DNA from: Paenibacillus gyeongsangnamensis | GTDB taxonomy: Bacteria > Bacillota > Bacilli > Paenibacillales > NBRC-103111 | Direction: 5' to 3' | Assembly (NCBI RefSeq): GCF_027533625.1 | Contig: NZ_JAQAGZ010000011.1 | Location: 186,001 to 250,000 of the forward strand | DNA: 64,000 nt | In this document: piece by piece, positions 62,081 to 64,000 of the stretch | Position numbering within the stretch: position 1 is the first letter of the stretch | How the letters are laid out: every line of letters starts with the position of its first letter | Position numbers and translations under genes: made by a program | The notes under the pieces: generated by a model | The model's database searches: none | Seen by the model: only the letters and a program-made list of their open reading frames with translations | Told to the model about the DNA's origin: nothing

Positions 62081-62114
62081 CGAGCTTGAGCCCCGATCGT
62101 TATTCAGTCAGCGT

Positions 62115-62720
62115 TTACACCAGCGGGCGTTTCCGAAAACGCCAATATAAATAAATCAGAATAAGAACAACAACCGCAATAATCGTCAGGCTGATGCCCA
62201 TATAATGGTGGACCGCCTGCATGATTGCAGGTGCGTTGGCTCCGATCACATGACCGAGCGTCAAGAAGGTCGCGCACCATACCAGCCCCCCCGTCCCGGC
62301 ATACAGCAGGTACCGCCACAGCTTGACGTTGCTGACACCCGATAAATAGCAAGTGAAATGGCGAACGCCCGGGACATAGTAGCCGAATACGACCGCCCAC
62401 AGCCCGTATTTATGAAACCAGCGCTCCGCTACGCTGAGCCGGTCCGGCGTAAGCTTGACCCACTTGCCGAACTTGTATAAGAAGGGCTTGCCAACCGTGT
62501 GTCCCAGGAAATAACTGACCAGCATCCCCGTCATGGCGCCGGCGAAGCTCACAATCAAGGAGGTGCTGTAAGTCAGCAGCGGATCCAATCCTGCAGTTAG
62601 CGAGCCGACTGTCGTCATTAGAATTTCGTCCGGCACGGGGAGGCCCACGATGCCAAGCGCCAGCAAACCGTATAAGGCGATATAACCGTATTGATCAATT
62701 AATTGCACAAGCTGTTCCAC
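62115..62720 (-). CDS. DedA-family membrane protein
   Basis: The 201-residue product has the DedA signature: YGLLALGIVGLPVPDEILMT, TGMLVSYFLGHTVG, and FGYYVPGVRHFTCYLSGVSN with its conserved Arg. DedA proteins are half-transporter membrane proteins, some of which scramble undecaprenyl phosphate or phosphatidylethanolamine. A GTG at 62720 with GGAG upstream gives a typical length. A longer frame from 62753 is possible. The lipid substrate cannot be read from sequence. Confidence 0.85.
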   Translation of the reverse strand: MEQLVQLIDQYGYIALYGLLALGIVGLPVPDEILMTTVGSLTAGLDPLLTYSTSLIVSFAGAMTGMLVSYFLGHTVGKPFLYKFGKWVKLTPDRLSVAERWFHKYGLWAVVFGYYVPGVRHFTCYLSGVSNVKLWRYLLYAGTGGLVWCATFLTLGHVIGANAPAIMQAVHHYMGISLTIIAVVVLILIYLYWRFRKRPLV

Positions 62721-62775
62721 CGAGCCACACTCCAAGAAGAATTTTGCGACCAAGATAACCGGCTTCGCGGCCCTT

Positions 62776-62818
62776 GCCGCCGGACAGCGCGTTTATCCCA
62801 ATTGATGCGATGCGATAA
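62776..62818 (+). repeat. Intergenic repeat, decayed copy 4
   Basis: GCGCGTTTATCCCAATTGATGC followed by GCGATAA matches the middle of the repeat (GCGCGTTTATCAAGGTTGATGC) with several changes. The dyad half is lost. Confidence 0.45.
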
Positions 62819-62940
62819 AAAAGCGGGCAAGTCTCCTACATTGTAACAGAAACCGCTTGAATTCCCAAGTTGGAGTCATGAGGCTTGGCCGTATTTCATA
62901 GGCATAAGTATACAAGCTTTGGAGGGGGAAGCGGATTCCG

Positions 62941-63993
62941 ATGAAAAGATGGGGAAGCATCGCGCAGGTCAGCTTCACCTATGTAGGAACGGTTGTCGGC
63001 GCGGGGTTCGCCACCGGTCAAGAAATTTTGCAATTTTTCACCCGATACGGATGGATGGCTACACTCACGATCGGCATCGCCAGCGCCCTCTTCGTCCTCT
63101 TGGGCATTAAGCTGATGCTTCTCGCTCAGGAGGCGGGCGCCAAATCTTACGAGGATCTCAACGCGCTGCTCTTCGGCCGGAACGTCGGCAAGTGGGTGAG
63201 CCTGTTTACGATGATTACCCTCTTCGGCGTCACGACGGTCATGCTGGCAGGCACGGGCTCGGTGTTCTCGGAACAGCTGCACCTGCCGGCTCAGAGCGGC
63301 CTCTTGTTCACGCTGCTGCTCTCTTACGTGCTGCTAATCAAAGGAATGGACGCCATCATGGCCGTCAATTCGATCGTCGTCCCGTTAATGGTCTTCTTTA
63401 GCTTCTTGGCCGTCTGGCAATCAATAGGCGCGCCGGGGGCGACGAACTGGCTCGTACTGGAATCCGGTTACAGCATCCAACGCATTTGGTTTGCGCCCTT
63501 CCTCTATGCCGCCTTCAACCTGGCAATGGCGCAAGCCGTGCTCGTGCCGCTGGCCGTCAGAATCGGTGAACGGGGCGTGCTGGTTTGGGGAGGGATTTGC
63601 GGCGGTGTCGGCATCGGACTGATGCTGCTGGCGGGGCATTTTGCCTTGTCGGCCCATATGCCGGGCATTGCAAATTTCGATATTCCGATGGGACAGCTCT
63701 TAAAAGGAATGAGCTTCGGTGTGCAACTGCTGTTCATTCTGGTCATTTACGGCGAAATCTTCACAACGTTTCTGGCCGATATTTACGGTCTGACGCTTCA
63801 GCTTGAACAGCGCACGAAGCTTCCCTACCATATCCTTATCCCGATCGTGCTGCTGCTGAGCTACGCTGTCAGTCAGATCGGCTTCAAGACGCTGATCTCG
63901 TTCTTATATCCCTTGTTCGGGATGCTCAGCATGGCCTGGATGGTCATGATGGTCTGGCGTCAGGACCGGCCGGCCCCGCCGAACCAGAGCTAA
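62941..63993 (+). CDS. YkvI-family membrane transporter-like protein
   Basis: The 350-residue product has about ten hydrophobic segments and an N-terminal FTYVGTVVGAGFATGQEILQ, the unwound-helix motif of YkvI/LeuT-fold transporters. Other segments include TTVMLAGTGSVFSEQLHLPA, FAPFLYAAFNLAMAQAVLVP and FTTFLADIYGLTLQLEQ. The substrate is unknown. GGAGG lies 12 bases before the ATG. The stop codon falls at 63991-63993 and the window ends soon after. Confidence 0.85.
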   Translation: MKRWGSIAQVSFTYVGTVVGAGFATGQEILQFFTRYGWMATLTIGIASALFVLLGIKLMLLAQEAGAKSYEDLNALLFGRNVGKWVSLFTMITLFGVTTVMLAGTGSVFSEQLHLPAQSGLLFTLLLSYVLLIKGMDAIMAVNSIVVPLMVFFSFLAVWQSIGAPGATNWLVLESGYSIQRIWFAPFLYAAFNLAMAQAVLVPLAVRIGERGVLVWGGICGGVGIGLMLLAGHFALSAHMPGIANFDIPMGQLLKGMSFGVQLLFILVIYGEIFTTFLADIYGLTLQLEQRTKLPYHILIPIVLLLSYAVSQIGFKTLISFLYPLFGMLSMAWMVMMVWRQDRPAPPNQS

Positions 63994-64000
63994 CGTTACG

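Overview
The window looks like a Firmicutes chromosome of the Paenibacillaceae type. The right third is GC-rich and carries a conserved Bacilli gene set: nrdJ, a D-amino-acid aminotransferase, lipM, yqhH, yqhG, yqzE, argS, tandem tRNA-Leu genes, cbiZ, xpt, DedA and YkvI-like proteins. The left two thirds are visibly AT-rich and are packed with insertion sequences and broken genes. Genus assignment is inference from protein resemblance and gene order.

Positions 1-13,900 are a mosaic. It holds IS110, IS6 (two copies) and IS5-type remnants, relics of an EamA transporter, tcmP and a HAD phosphatase, and intact chromosomal-looking genes: a LysM/NodB polysaccharide deacetylase, a Lys-rich secreted peptide, a Bax-inhibitor-1 protein, DinB, GyrI-like proteins and an aldo/keto reductase. 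At its right edge is the start of a broken tniQ gene, a trace of an older Tn7-like element.

Positions 13,916-43,295 form a Tn7-like transposon of about 29.4 kb. Its ends were found by eye: related 25-bp termini beginning TGTGA, each followed inward by two more copies of a repeat close to TTCCATAATTCATAAGAA. The right end lies 29 bp past the nrdJ stop codon, at the edge of the nrdJ terminator, much as Tn7 lies behind glmS. The element encodes tnsA, tnsB and tnsC as an operon, with one end-type repeat in the tnsA leader. A separate unit holds a full-length tniQ and a small Mu-C-like protein, divergent from an XRE regulator. A second tniQ beside the right end is interrupted by one in-frame stop. 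No cas genes or CRISPR array were seen.

The most striking cargo is a four-gene cluster at 17,070-23,974. It encodes a TIR/SEFIR-ATPase, a ThsB-like TIR protein, a TIR-SLOG protein and a SLOG-TIR protein. By family logic this is a Thoeris-like anti-phage signalling system with SLOG-TIR effectors in place of the usual SIR2-SLOG ThsA. Other cargo includes a J-domain protein with a triplicated BamE-like C-terminus, a membrane-anchored Mrr-type nuclease, an unknown two-helix membrane protein, a Cys-containing 88-residue protein inside a small insertion, and SOS-operon remnants. Nested IS1595, IS21, IS110, IS701 and IS5 copies are mostly broken. The three IS110-type copies share a structured non-coding 3' segment that may encode their guide (bridge/seek) RNA.

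Positions 43,296-64,000 are ordinary core genome. They carry NrdR-box-like sites before nrdJ, many intrinsic terminators, and a 95-100 bp intergenic repeat in three good copies and one decayed copy.
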